DNA of 64,000 nt from Pannonibacter indicus (GCF_001418225.1 NZ_LIPT01000002.1:310001-374000), one strand, 5' to 3'. Shown: positions 8,190 to 17,153, counted from the stretch's first letter. Numbers and translations: made by a program. Notes: generated by a model not told the origin, from the sequence alone.

Positions 8190-8492
8190 TTAGCGCCGCA
8201 TCAGCAGGGCTGCGAGCACGCCGGCGCCAGCGGCAATGGCCAGCGACTGGAGCGGGCGGGCGCGAACCTGCGTGGCAACCTTGCCTTCCAGATCGGCAAG
8301 CTCTTTCTTGAGCGTCTCCAGCGCATCCTCACCGGCGGCCTTCAGGTCATCGGCCTTGCCGCTGCCATAGCAGGCGACGGCCTTGCCGAGATCGGCGACA
8401 TCGGCCCGGACGCGGGCGATGCGCTCCTCCAGATCCTTGGCGGAAACAGACTTGCTGGTGTCATTTGCGGCGTTCTGAACTGCTGCAGGCAT
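8190..8492 (-). CDS. ElaB/YqjD-like (DUF883) stress protein
   Basis: The 100-residue protein has a charged coiled-coil body (about residues 20-75) and one C-terminal membrane anchor ending in a glycine-rich segment and LLMRR, the DUF883 layout. Family members are tail-anchored and, in E. coli, associate with ribosomes in stationary phase. The start at 8492 is supported by AGGAG eight bases upstream; the frame stays open to 8576. It probably belongs to the same stress-induced transcript as the PRC-barrel gene upstream. Confidence 0.85.
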   Translation of the reverse strand: MPAAVQNAANDTSKSVSAKDLEERIARVRADVADLGKAVACYGSGKADDLKAAGEDALETLKKELADLEGKVATQVRARPLQSLAIAAGAGVLAALLMRR

Positions 8493-8550
8493 GATGTGCT
8501 CCTGTGTCAGGGCCGGAAGCCGGCCCGGATGAAGGGAAATAGTCTGGCCG

Positions 8551-8576
8551 GTGGCGCCCACGATTGCGGGCGCCAC
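8551..8576 (-). terminator. Hairpin between PRC-barrel and ElaB-like genes
   Basis: GTGGCGCCC (8551-8559) and GGGCGCCAC (8568-8576) form a perfect 9-bp stem with an 8-base loop just after the PRC-barrel stop. Neither side has a T-run, so it may attenuate or process the transcript instead of ending it. Confidence 0.5.
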
Positions 8577-8604
8577 GCAGGGTTTGACCGAAGTTCAGGC
8601 AGGG

Positions 8605-9546
8605 TTAGCGGATAACCGTGGTTTCCGGGCTCTGCCGGTAGGCCTCCAGCGTATAGGCCGGAGCATTCTCGATGGCCTCGGGCGTCACCGACGTGGTGGC
8701 CTGAATGGTGCCCTCGGCATCACGCTGGATCATCACGTTGGAGGCTTCAACGGCCACCGGCTTGCTGCCGATGCCAAGCACACCGCCCACGTTGATCACA
8801 TAGGCCTCGGCCTTGCCGGCGGGTGCGATCACAACATCGGAAATCTTCCCGGCGGTGCTGCCGTCTGCCGTGACCAGATTGGTGCCGATCAGGTTGTCAG
8901 TGCTGATCACATTGACACCTGAAGCCTGTGTGCTGCCTGCCTGACCTGCGGTACCGGCACCCGGCATGACCGTGGTGGTGCCGGCGGTATCGTCGGTCAA
9001 ACCGACCGATTCGCTCAGCTCATCGATCACCGACGGGCCGGTCAGGCTGGTCTTGTCGAAGGCAGGTTCTGCATTCAGCTGCTGCGGCGTCATCTGCACC
9101 ATCAGGCGGCTTTCGCCGTTCTGGTCGATCCAGGTCAACTGATTAAAGGGAACGGCAACGTCCTTCCCCTCAACCTCAGCGGTGCTGTCAACCGAGATGA
9201 TCACGGCGTTAACCTCACCGCTCTCGGTCATCGCCACATCGGACACCTTGCCGATGCGTTCACCTTCGGTGGAACCGGTCGCATGGACGTCCTCACCGAT
9301 CAGGCTGCTGGCGACAACTTCGGATGCGATGCCGGAAAGGCCGGACGGAGCCATCGTACCAGAGGGCTGGCTCATGTCCTGTTCAGGCATCACGCCCGGC
9401 TGTGTATCCATCGGAACACCTGGCATTACTGCAGGTTTTTCGACAAACGGCGCCGTCCCTGGTGCATTATTCATGTCCTGCGCCATTGCCGGAGCGGCAA
9501 TAAGTACAGAAACAAGAGCGGTTGTAGCAAGAATCCTTTGGACCAT
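8605..9546 (-). CDS. Exported PRC-barrel protein
   Basis: A 313-residue protein with a clear Sec signal peptide (hydrophobic core ATTALVSVLIAAPAMA, cut before QDMNN). A Met/Pro-rich linker precedes two PRC-barrel-like domains, each of about 85 residues (roughly 80-165 and 210-295). Both contain the pattern of a conserved xxGEKIGKVxDV-like strand (GERIGKVSDV, TAGKISDVVI). The ATG has GGAGG upstream. PRC-barrel proteins are recurrent EcfG targets, and an EcfG-like promoter stands at 9639-9663. It probably protects or organises the envelope; the ligand is unknown. Confidence 0.85.
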   Translation of the reverse strand: MVQRILATTALVSVLIAAPAMAQDMNNAPGTAPFVEKPAVMPGVPMDTQPGVMPEQDMSQPSGTMAPSGLSGIASEVVASSLIGEDVHATGSTEGERIGKVSDVAMTESGEVNAVIISVDSTAEVEGKDVAVPFNQLTWIDQNGESRLMVQMTPQQLNAEPAFDKTSLTGPSVIDELSESVGLTDDTAGTTTVMPGAGTAGQAGSTQASGVNVISTDNLIGTNLVTADGSTAGKISDVVIAPAGKAEAYVINVGGVLGIGSKPVAVEASNVMIQRDAEGTIQATTSVTPEAIENAPAYTLEAYRQSPETTVIR

Positions 9547-9638
9547 TATTTATCCTCCATTTCTTGCAGATGACCTCGCCGATCCCTGAATTGAGAAACA
9601 ACTGAAAGTCATCCTGTTTTTCCCACACACGGTAGCAA

Positions 9639-9663
9639 AACACACCACGGAGAACTTTGTTCC
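9639..9663 (-). promoter_or_regulatory. Putative EcfG-type promoter of PRC-barrel gene
   Basis: The minus strand reads GGAAC (9663-9659), 16 bases, TGTT (9642-9639): one mismatch to CGTT. The predicted leader is about 85 bases. The presence of the full system and of perfect sites nearby raises the likelihood, but this is a single weak match. Confidence 0.5.
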
Positions 9664-9715
9664 AAAAATTTTTCCTGCATATTTCGCCGGGCCGGGATCA
9701 TCATCCATATTTACT

Positions 9716-9730
9716 TGAGTTAAAAACTCA
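9716..9730 (+). promoter_or_regulatory. RirA-like iron-responsive operator (IRO box)
   Basis: TGAGTTAAAAACTCA is a perfect TGA-N9-TCA palindrome, the operator pattern bound by the iron-sulfur repressor RirA in Rhizobiales. It lies 41 bases before the first siderophore gene. A second half-like AAAAACTCA follows at about 9749. The same pattern recurs upstream of the receptor gene at 17139. Confidence 0.75.
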
Positions 9731-9770
9731 GGTATTGAAGGTGCAATCAAAAACTCAAGGTTGCGCACCC

Positions 9771-11060
9771 GTGACAAAACTCCGGATGCTGATGCTGGCC
9801 CTGGCGGCCAATGCATTCCATCAGGCGGCATTGATCGCCCTTGTGCCGGTATTGCAGCATCTTTTCGGTGTCAGTCTCGCAACGCTCGGGGCCCTGGTCG
9901 GGCTTGGCCTGCTCGCGGCCGCTCTTGCCATTCCGGGCTGGGGCCGTGTGGCAGCCAGCCACGGGCTTGACCGGGCCCTGCAGCTGACGCTGACGGGGGG
10001 CGGCCTCGGCGCCATGGTAATGGGCGCAGGCATTGCCGCAGCAGCATATGGCTGGCTCGCCGCCCTGCCGGCCTTCGCGCTTCTGGCCGCCGGACGCCTG
10101 ATCTACAGCCTCAGCGCCCCGGCCATTCTGCCGCTGGCACAAAGCGTGGGCACGGTCCGGAAACCGCAGAACACCGGAACAGAGGGCGCGGCGCTGGCCG
10201 GACACATCGGCCGGCTCAATGCCATGAACGGCATTGGCCGCCTCGCCGGAAATGCCCTGATCGCGCCCCTGCTTCTGCTTGGCGCCTGGGCGCCCGTTCT
10301 GCTGCCCCTGCCGGTCTATCTGGCGGCGCTTGTGCTTTTCCTGCATCAGGACGCAGGCGAAGAACCTGCCGTCCACCCGGTTCCGAAGATGGAAGCCGGT
10401 GCAGCCAGACCGGGGTGGCGCCCGCTGGCGGGGCCTCTGTCTCTTGGTTTCCTGCTGCAGCTGTCCACGGGCGCGGCCTATGTGCTCCTTGGCCCCGTCA
10501 TCGCGCGGCGGCTCTCCCTCTCTCCTTCGGAAGCGGCCAGCGCAGCCGGACTGTGCCTGGCCGTCTCTGTCGCGGTGGGCATTGCCGTGCAGCTCGGCCT
10601 TGAGCGGATCATCGGCCACCGCCTTCAGGCAGGCCGCCTGGCCGGGACAGTGCTTTGCGCAGCCGGGCTTGGCCTTCTGGCCTTTGCCGCCAGCCTGCCG
10701 GTGCTGGCGCTTGCCGCAGCGCTCACCGCTGCCGGTCTTTCCGTAGCCTTGGGCGCCAATACGGCCCTGACCCTGTCCGCCGAAGGCATGCCAGAGTCAG
10801 GCCGCGCCCTTGCCTCCACACGCCTCAGCAGCCTGCAATTTGCCGGGCTTGCTGCAGGCTCACTTGCGGGCGGTGTTCTGGGCTCCATCAGTCTCGACAT
10901 GGCCCTTTCCGTTCTGGCGGGCGCAACCGCGCTCACCGCAATTATCATCCCAATCCTCACCCGTTTCAGCCGCAGCAGCGGCCCGGCACTTCAGCTCGCC
11001 CTCCCGGATCTGTCCGCCGCCGCCCCTGTCCACGCCCCTCATAAAGGAGCATCCGAATGA
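9771..11060 (+). CDS. MFS siderophore exporter
   Basis: A major facilitator protein of about 429 residues with roughly twelve membrane segments, rich in Ala/Gly/Leu, and a polar central loop. It is the first gene of the siderophore operon, overlapping the hydroxylase start, where aerobactin and schizokinen loci commonly place a ShiF-like exporter; export of the finished siderophore is therefore inferred. GTG 9771 is chosen because translation upstream of it would run through the RirA-like operator. ATG 9786 is an alternative. Confidence 0.8.
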   Translation: MTKLRMLMLALAANAFHQAALIALVPVLQHLFGVSLATLGALVGLGLLAAALAIPGWGRVAASHGLDRALQLTLTGGGLGAMVMGAGIAAAAYGWLAALPAFALLAAGRLIYSLSAPAILPLAQSVGTVRKPQNTGTEGAALAGHIGRLNAMNGIGRLAGNALIAPLLLLGAWAPVLLPLPVYLAALVLFLHQDAGEEPAVHPVPKMEAGAARPGWRPLAGPLSLGFLLQLSTGAAYVLLGPVIARRLSLSPSEAASAAGLCLAVSVAVGIAVQLGLERIIGHRLQAGRLAGTVLCAAGLGLLAFAASLPVLALAAALTAAGLSVALGANTALTLSAEGMPESGRALASTRLSSLQFAGLAAGSLAGGVLGSISLDMALSVLAGATALTAIIIPILTRFSRSSGPALQLALPDLSAAAPVHAPHKGASE

Positions 11061-12403
11061 ACCCCGTGCTCGAAATGCGCCCCCATGCCGGCACCCCCGC
11101 CTTGCCGCTCGATGTTGCCGGAATTGGCATCGGCCCCTTCAATCTCAGCGTCGCTGCGCTCCTCGACAGCGTGCCGGGGTTGAATGCGCGCTTCTTCGAA
11201 AAGAAGAAGCAATTCGTCTGGCATCAGGGTCTGATGTTCCCCGGCTCGATCCTGCAGACCTCGTTCCTCAAGGATCTGGTGACGCCCGTCCTGCCGACCA
11301 GCCCGCATTCCTTCACCGCCTTTCTGGTGGAGAAGAAGCGCTTCTACGATTTCCTCTCCGGCCGCTTCACCGGCGTCACCCGGATGGAGTTCAACGAGTA
11401 TCTGCAATGGGTGAGCGGACGGCTCGACACTCTCAGCTTTGGCGAGGAAGCCACGGCCGTGCATCTGGACGGCAGCCGCCTGCGGCTGGAATTCGCCAGC
11501 GGCCGCACGGAGCTCGCCCACAATCTCATCGCAGGCGCAGGCATGGTGCCGTTTGTGCCGCCCTGCACGGCCGCGCATCTGGGGGCCGACTGCTTCCATG
11601 CGGGAAGTTACCTGACCCAGCCGCGCAGTTTCACGGGCAAGCGCGTGGCCGTGATCGGCGGCGGTCAGACGGGCGCGGAAATCGTGCTGGATCTTCTGAC
11701 CCGTGCCGAGGGCGCGCCCGCGCATGTGAACTGGATCAGCAATCTGCCGCGGTTCTCGCCGCTGGAGGAAGGTGGTTTTGTCGATCAGGTGTTCACGCCG
11801 GGCTATGTCGCGGCCTATCGGACGCTCCCCTTCGAGGCCCAGCGCAGCGAGATTTCCGGCCAGAAGCTCGCCAGCGACGGGCTGACGCCCGCCACGGTGG
11901 ACACACTCTTTGCCGAGATCTACCGCCGCCGCCACCTCATGGGCGAGAGCTGCATTTCCCTGCTGCCGGGCCGCAATCTGGAGGCAATGGACCGGCAGAA
12001 CGGCGGGTTCCTGCTGCACACGCACGCGATCACAAGCGGCGAGAGCGAGCTTTTCGGCGCTGACGCGGTGATCCTGGCGACCGGCGCCCGCCCTGCCCTG
12101 CCAGCCTGCCTTGAGCCCCTGCGCCACCGGCTGGATCTTGATGCCAATGGCCTGCCGGTTCTGGATGCCAGCTACCGTCTGCAATGGGATGGCCCCTCCA
12201 GCATCGGCCTCTTCGGCCTCAATCTCGGCCTGTCGTCGCACGGGATCGTCGATCCGCAGATGAGCCTCATGGCCTGGCGCAGCGCCGTCATCATCAACGC
12301 CCTGACCGGGGAGGATCTCTTCGATGTCAGCGCCGGACCGGAACTGGTGGACTGGCCGAAACGCCTCCCGGATGAAGCCCCGCTCACCCGGGCCGTCGGC
12401 TAA
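11057..12403 (+). CDS. L-lysine (or ornithine) N-hydroxylase, IucD family
   Basis: A flavin monooxygenase of 448 residues. FAD-binding GIGIGPFNLS lies near residue 23, the substrate region contains FPGSILQTSFLKDLVTP, NADPH-binding VIGGGQTGAE near residue 198, and the C-terminal DAVILATGARP motif is present. It hydroxylates the terminal amine of lysine (IucD-like) or ornithine as first step of hydroxamate formation. Lysine is favoured because no diaminobutyrate or diaminopropane genes are present and the neighbours match the aerobactin set. AAGGAG precedes the ATG, which overlaps the exporter stop. Confidence 0.92.
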   Translation: MNPVLEMRPHAGTPALPLDVAGIGIGPFNLSVAALLDSVPGLNARFFEKKKQFVWHQGLMFPGSILQTSFLKDLVTPVLPTSPHSFTAFLVEKKRFYDFLSGRFTGVTRMEFNEYLQWVSGRLDTLSFGEEATAVHLDGSRLRLEFASGRTELAHNLIAGAGMVPFVPPCTAAHLGADCFHAGSYLTQPRSFTGKRVAVIGGGQTGAEIVLDLLTRAEGAPAHVNWISNLPRFSPLEEGGFVDQVFTPGYVAAYRTLPFEAQRSEISGQKLASDGLTPATVDTLFAEIYRRRHLMGESCISLLPGRNLEAMDRQNGGFLLHTHAITSGESELFGADAVILATGARPALPACLEPLRHRLDLDANGLPVLDASYRLQWDGPSSIGLFGLNLGLSSHGIVDPQMSLMAWRSAVIINALTGEDLFDVSAGPELVDWPKRLPDEAPLTRAVG

Positions 12404-12419
12404 CCCGGCCGCCACCATC

Positions 12420-12462
12420 GCCGCCGCCTGCCAGACCTGCCCCGGTCCTGGCGGCGGCGGCT
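12420..12462 (+). repeat. Intra-operon GC-rich hairpin
   Basis: The 88-base gap between hydroxylase and first synthetase contains CCGCCGCC paired with GGCGGCGG, plus an inner ACC/GGT pairing, a long imperfect stem-loop. There is no U-tract. It may block exonucleases or adjust stoichiometry within the operon. Confidence 0.5.
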
Positions 12463-12491
12463 GACCTGATCCCGATTGACGAGGACCCGGC

Positions 12492-14339
12492 ATGAACCAG
12501 CTTCTGCCTTCAAACCGGATGACACCCGCTGCCGCGCCCATGGATGCCGCAGCGCTGGCCGATCATTCCGCCGCCAGCGCTTTCCTGAATGCCCTGTTGC
12601 GCGAGTGGGACGGCTGGTCTGCGCTTGCCCCCGGCGAGCGGGCGAGCCTTGAGGCCTCCCTGCCGGACGGTTTTGCCGCGCCGGGCGGAGAAATCCTGAA
12701 ACTGCCGCTTGCGGGCGGCGATGCGCTTCTGATCCACGCCCCGGCCCGCACCCCCTTCCGCACCGCCGTTCGCCTGCCTTTCTGCCTGATGGGCGCTGAT
12801 GGCAGCCTGCGCAAGGTACCGCTGGCTACGGCTCTGGCCCTGCTCGTTACTGATCCGGTGGCAAGCGCGGGCGATGAAGCCCTGCAGATGAAGCTGCTGC
12901 AGCGGGTGATGGACAGCCGCCTCGCCGCCGAAGAAGCCTTCCGCGCCCGCCCGCCGCTGGGGCTCGCCTCAGGCTGGACTTTCCAGCAGGGCGAGCAGGC
13001 CCTGACCGGCGGCCACGCCACCCATCCCAATCCGCGCAGCCGCGACGGGCTGGAACTGGAGGAGGCACGCCGCTTCGCGCCGGATCTGGGCGGATGTTTC
13101 CCGCTGTTCTGGTGCCTCGCCCACCGCTCCACTCTCGTCCTGGCCAGCGGCACGCTGACCCCGGCAGAACAAATGCTGCGGGCACTGGCCCAGAGCGATC
13201 CGTCCTTGCCGCAAGAGCTGCACCAGCCGGAAGACGGCTTCGTGCCGCTGCCCTGGCATCCCTTTCAGGCGCCAAAGCTTCTTGCCCGGGCGGATGTCAT
13301 CGCCCTCCTGCGCGAAGGCCTGCTGCGCCCGCTGGGCGAGCTGGGCCAGCCCTTTGCCGCCACCGGCTCTTTCCGGGGTGTCCATGCCTGGCATGCGCCG
13401 TTCATGCTGAAATTCTCGCTCTCCCTGCGCCTCACCAACTCCCGCCGCACCCTGGCGCGCAAGGAGGTGGAACGCGGGCTGCAACTGGCCGAATTGCTGG
13501 ATGGCCCGGTCGGGGAAAGCCTTGCCGCCGAATTCCCGAAGGCCTCGATCCTGCGCGAGCCTGCCTATGTGGCGCTGAAGGATGCAGATGGCGGGGCGCT
13601 GGAGGAAAGTTTCGTTGTCCTGCGCGACAACCCGTTCCGTGATGAAACCGCCGCCGGTCCGGTGATGATGGCGGGCCTGTGCGAGCAGCGCCCGGATGGC
13701 GCTTCACCTCTTGGCGAGTTGATCCTTACCCGTGCCGCCCGCGATGGCAGCGCGGCGGAGGATCTGGCGGAAAGCTGGCTGCAGGGCTTCCTGGATGTGG
13801 CGATCCATCCGCTTCTGGAAATCCGGGCCCGCTACGGCCTGCTTTTTGGCGCGCATCAGCAGAACATGACGCTGGCGCTCGATGAGCATGGCTGGCCCGC
13901 ACATCTGTGGCTGCGCGACTGTCAGGGCACCGGCCACCTCACCACTCATCACGGCATGCTGGCAAAGCACCTGCCCGATATCGGCCGCCACGCGGAAAAC
14001 GTCGTGCCGCCGGAACTGGGCGACGGGCTCGTCTGCTACTATGTCATCGTCAACAATCTGATGAGCGTGATCGCCACACTGGTGCTGGATGGGCTCATCC
14101 CGGAAGAGCGGGCCAAGCGCTGCCTTCTCACCTTCCTGCAACGGGAAAAGGTGCAGAGCCAGGGCGACACCAGCCTGCATGATTTCCTGCTGAACCGGCC
14201 AACCTGGGTGAGCAAGGGCAATTACCGCACCAGCCTCAGCAATGTGAACGAGGCTTCGGGCGATGGATCGGGCCAGCTTGCCGCCTTCCTTGAAATGCCG
14301 AACCCGCTGCTGCCGCTGATGCGCGCGCACGGGAAGTGA
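12492..14339 (+). CDS. NIS siderophore synthetase (IucA/IucC family), first copy
   Basis: A 615-residue enzyme of the NRPS-independent siderophore synthetase family, which adenylates a citrate carboxylate and condenses it with a hydroxamate amine. Visible family motifs are GGHATHPNPRSRDGL (about 174-188), PLPWHPFQAPKL, and C-terminal GLLFGAHQQNMTL and LRDCQGTG. The C-terminal third resembles the FhuF-like iron reductase fold found in these enzymes. GAGGA precedes the ATG. Together with the second synthetase it could build a citrate core bearing two acetyl-hydroxylysine arms. Which copy acts first cannot be told by eye. Confidence 0.92.
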   Translation: MNQLLPSNRMTPAAAPMDAAALADHSAASAFLNALLREWDGWSALAPGERASLEASLPDGFAAPGGEILKLPLAGGDALLIHAPARTPFRTAVRLPFCLMGADGSLRKVPLATALALLVTDPVASAGDEALQMKLLQRVMDSRLAAEEAFRARPPLGLASGWTFQQGEQALTGGHATHPNPRSRDGLELEEARRFAPDLGGCFPLFWCLAHRSTLVLASGTLTPAEQMLRALAQSDPSLPQELHQPEDGFVPLPWHPFQAPKLLARADVIALLREGLLRPLGELGQPFAATGSFRGVHAWHAPFMLKFSLSLRLTNSRRTLARKEVERGLQLAELLDGPVGESLAAEFPKASILREPAYVALKDADGGALEESFVVLRDNPFRDETAAGPVMMAGLCEQRPDGASPLGELILTRAARDGSAAEDLAESWLQGFLDVAIHPLLEIRARYGLLFGAHQQNMTLALDEHGWPAHLWLRDCQGTGHLTTHHGMLAKHLPDIGRHAENVVPPELGDGLVCYYVIVNNLMSVIATLVLDGLIPEERAKRCLLTFLQREKVQSQGDTSLHDFLLNRPTWVSKGNYRTSLSNVNEASGDGSGQLAAFLEMPNPLLPLMRAHGK

Positions 14340-14355
14340 CACGGAGACACAGCCC

Positions 14356-15312
14356 ATGAACATTCATGCTGCCAGCACCACCCGGGCGGAAGCCCTCGTG
14401 ACCACCCGCCTCGACAGTGCCGGGGAAACACCGGTTCTGTCGCTGCGCCTGAACGGCACAACGCCCGGCGCGGATGAGCTGACCGGCGCCGTGCTGCGGG
14501 CGCTGGAAGCGGCCTTTGCTGCTGACGGAAGCCTTCACCGGCTGATCCTTGATCCGGCGGATGCGCCGCTCACCGTCCGCGATCTGCCCTTTGCCCATCC
14601 GGTTGCGGGCGGGCTGGAGGTGCGCCGTGACGGCTTCTACCAGACAGACCTGCTCTGGCTCAGGCACAAGCCCACTGGACGGCTGCGCACCGGACTGGTG
14701 CCGGGCCCGGATGGGCGCGATCACCCCTTGCGCCCGCCCCATCCGGTGGGCGTGGTCTATGAGCGGTATGATCCGGTGGCCGATCTTACCGTCTCCTTCC
14801 GTGCGGTGGACATCGACCGGGACCTCGACACCTTCCACCGCTGGATGAATGATGGCCGTGTTGCCTATTTCTGGGAACTGGCCTGGGACAAGCCGAAGCT
14901 GCGCGACTATCTCGCCGCCTTCGCGGAGCGCCCGCATACCTATCCGCTGATCGGCTGTTTCAACGGCGAGGAGGCAGGTTACTTCGAGACCTACTGGGTG
15001 CGGGAGGACCGGCTTGGCCCCTTCTATGACAGCGGCCCCTGGGACCGGGCCTGGCATGGGCTGATCGGCGAGCGCCGCCACCTTGGCCGGGCCAAGACCG
15101 GCGCCTGGCTGCGCAGCCTGCTGCATTACCTCTTCCTTGATTGCCCGATGACGGAAAACATCATGGGCGAGCCGCGCATCGACAATGCCAAGCTGCTGAA
15201 CTACGCCGCTGAGGTCGGCTACGAAAAGGTCAAGGAATTCGACTTCCCGCACAAGCGCTCGGCCCTGATGCGCTGCTCGCGTGACCGGTTCTTCGCGGAG
15301 GTGCGGCTGTGA
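14356..15312 (+). CDS. GNAT N-acetyltransferase of hydroxamate siderophore (IucB/RhbD-like)
   Basis: A 318-residue protein whose second half is a GNAT fold with the siderophore-type landmarks FHRWMNDGRVAYFWEL, YFETYWVREDRLGPFYD and LGRAKTGAWLRSLLHY. It acetylates the N-hydroxylated diamine to give the hydroxamate. The N-terminal ~130 residues are the extra domain seen in RhbD/IucB-type enzymes. It lies 16 bases after the first synthetase and overlaps the second. Confidence 0.92.
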   Translation: MNIHAASTTRAEALVTTRLDSAGETPVLSLRLNGTTPGADELTGAVLRALEAAFAADGSLHRLILDPADAPLTVRDLPFAHPVAGGLEVRRDGFYQTDLLWLRHKPTGRLRTGLVPGPDGRDHPLRPPHPVGVVYERYDPVADLTVSFRAVDIDRDLDTFHRWMNDGRVAYFWELAWDKPKLRDYLAAFAERPHTYPLIGCFNGEEAGYFETYWVREDRLGPFYDSGPWDRAWHGLIGERRHLGRAKTGAWLRSLLHYLFLDCPMTENIMGEPRIDNAKLLNYAAEVGYEKVKEFDFPHKRSALMRCSRDRFFAEVRL

Positions 15313-17093
15313 ACGCGCCCTTTGCACTATCCACCCCGGCAGACAGCCGGAGCGCCGCTGACGCCCGCTGGCAGGAGGTATGCCGCGCAGGCCTTGCCAA
15401 GATGCTCGACGAGCTGACCTATGAGGAAGTGCTGGCGCCGGAAGCAGAAGGCGACAGCGCATATGCCCTGCGCCTCAAGTCCGGCATCACCTGGCGCTTT
15501 GCCGCCCGCACCGGCGCCTGGGGCAACCTGCTGACGGACAGCCGGACAATCCGCCGTGAGCCGGAAGGGGCCATCTCGCCGCTTCAGTTCACGCTGGATG
15601 CAAGGGCAGAGCTCGGGATGGCGCCGGAAACCCTTGCCACCTTCCTGCGCGAACTTTCCAACACCCTGCGGCAGGACATGATCCTGCATCAGAAAACGGA
15701 AGGCCTTGAGGCGGACCGGTTGCTCGACTTGCCCGTGCATGTGCTGCACGGCCTGCTGGAAGGCCATCCCAAGGCGGTGGCCAACAAGGGCCGCCTCGGC
15801 TGGGGCGCGGATGACCTTGCCCGCTATTCACCGGAATCGGCCGAACCCTTCTCCCTGTTCTGGCTGGCAGCCACCCGGCAGAACTGCCGTCTGGGCGGTG
15901 ATGACCATGAAGCGGCGTTCCTGCGCCGCCAGCTCGGCGAAGCTGAGGCGGCAAAGCTTCTCGCCCGCCTCACGGAAAAGGGGCTCAGCCTTGAGACCCA
16001 CACGCTGATCCCCGTGCATCCCTGGCAGTGGGACAATGTGATCCAGCAGGCCTATGTCACGGATCTTGCCACCGGCGATCTGGTGTTTCTCGGCAGCTTC
16101 GGCGGGCGCTATGTGGCCGGTCCCAGCCTGCGCACGCTCACCAGCATCGACCGGCCCGGCTCTGCGGATGTGAAGGTGGCGCTGACCATCCTCAACACCT
16201 CCGCCTGGCGCGGCATTCCGGGCAAATACATCGCCATCGGCGCTGCGCTCTCTGACTGGCTGGAAGGCATCGTTGCCTCAGATGACCTGCTTGCCCGGCA
16301 CGTGACGATCCTGCGCGAGGCACGCGGCATCTGGTACCGGCACCCGCTCTATGGCCAGATGGAGGATGCGCCCTATCAGCATGGCGAAACGCTGGGCGTG
16401 ATCTGGCGCGACAATGCCTCCGGCCGGGTGGGGCCGCACCGTCGCGCCTGTCTCTATGCCGCGCTGCTGCATCGCGATGCGGAGGGGCGGCCGCTCGCCG
16501 TGGCCCATGCGCGCCGGGCGGGACTGGACATCGCGGACTGGCTGAAGCACCTGTTCGAGGTCAGCGTGGTGCCGCTCTATCACATGCTCTGCCGCTTCGG
16601 CACGGGCTTCATCGCCCATGGGCAGAACATCACCGTGGTGCTGGAAAGGGACCTACCGGCCGGCATTGCCATCAAGGATCTGCAGGGTGACGTGGATCTG
16701 GTCAATGTGGTGTTTCCCGAACAGGCGGACCTGCCGGACGAAGTGAGGGCGGTGCTGCCGTCGAAGCCTCCGGCCTATATCGTTCACAACATCCAGACGG
16801 CGCATTTCGTCACCGTGCTGCGCTTTTTCTCTGCCCGGCTCGAGGCGTCCGGCGTGCTGCCGGAAGACAGGTTCTACCGGCTTCTGGCGGATGTGCTTGA
16901 GGCTTATATGGCGGCACATCCGGAGCTGGCGGAACGGCACAAGATGTTCGATCTGTTCCATCCGTCGATGCCGAGGGTCTGCATCAACAAGGTCCGCTTT
17001 GCCATCGGCTATGGCGATTCCGCCCAACGGCCGATGCCAGCCCTGGGCACGGATCTACGCAACCCTTTGTGCCGTTGCGGAAATGTTGCGTGA
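15309..17093 (+). CDS. NIS siderophore synthetase (IucC-like), second copy
   Basis: A 594-residue NIS synthetase starting with GTG inside the end of the acetyltransferase gene, behind GGAGG. It shows LEGHPKAVANKGRLGWG, IPVHPWQWDNV, NTSAWRGIPGKYI, FIAHGQNITVVLE and IKDLQGDVDLV, close to the IucC/RhbC pattern. It probably adds the second acetylated hydroxamate arm to the citrate intermediate. It is the last gene before the receptor, which has its own operator in the 155-base gap. Confidence 0.92.
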   Translation: MNAPFALSTPADSRSAADARWQEVCRAGLAKMLDELTYEEVLAPEAEGDSAYALRLKSGITWRFAARTGAWGNLLTDSRTIRREPEGAISPLQFTLDARAELGMAPETLATFLRELSNTLRQDMILHQKTEGLEADRLLDLPVHVLHGLLEGHPKAVANKGRLGWGADDLARYSPESAEPFSLFWLAATRQNCRLGGDDHEAAFLRRQLGEAEAAKLLARLTEKGLSLETHTLIPVHPWQWDNVIQQAYVTDLATGDLVFLGSFGGRYVAGPSLRTLTSIDRPGSADVKVALTILNTSAWRGIPGKYIAIGAALSDWLEGIVASDDLLARHVTILREARGIWYRHPLYGQMEDAPYQHGETLGVIWRDNASGRVGPHRRACLYAALLHRDAEGRPLAVAHARRAGLDIADWLKHLFEVSVVPLYHMLCRFGTGFIAHGQNITVVLERDLPAGIAIKDLQGDVDLVNVVFPEQADLPDEVRAVLPSKPPAYIVHNIQTAHFVTVLRFFSARLEASGVLPEDRFYRLLADVLEAYMAAHPELAERHKMFDLFHPSMPRVCINKVRFAIGYGDSAQRPMPALGTDLRNPLCRCGNVA

Positions 17094-17138
17094 ACGCAAC
17101 AGTACAACTTTTGCAAGGCGCACACGCCGAACAAAACT

Positions 17139-17153
17139 TGAATCTCCAATTCA
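17139..17153 (+). promoter_or_regulatory. RirA-like operator before receptor
   Basis: TGA-N9-TCA again, preceded by ACT exactly as at the first site (ACTTGA in both). It lies 96 bases before the receptor ATG and suggests iron-repressed transcription separate from the biosynthetic operon. Confidence 0.7.
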
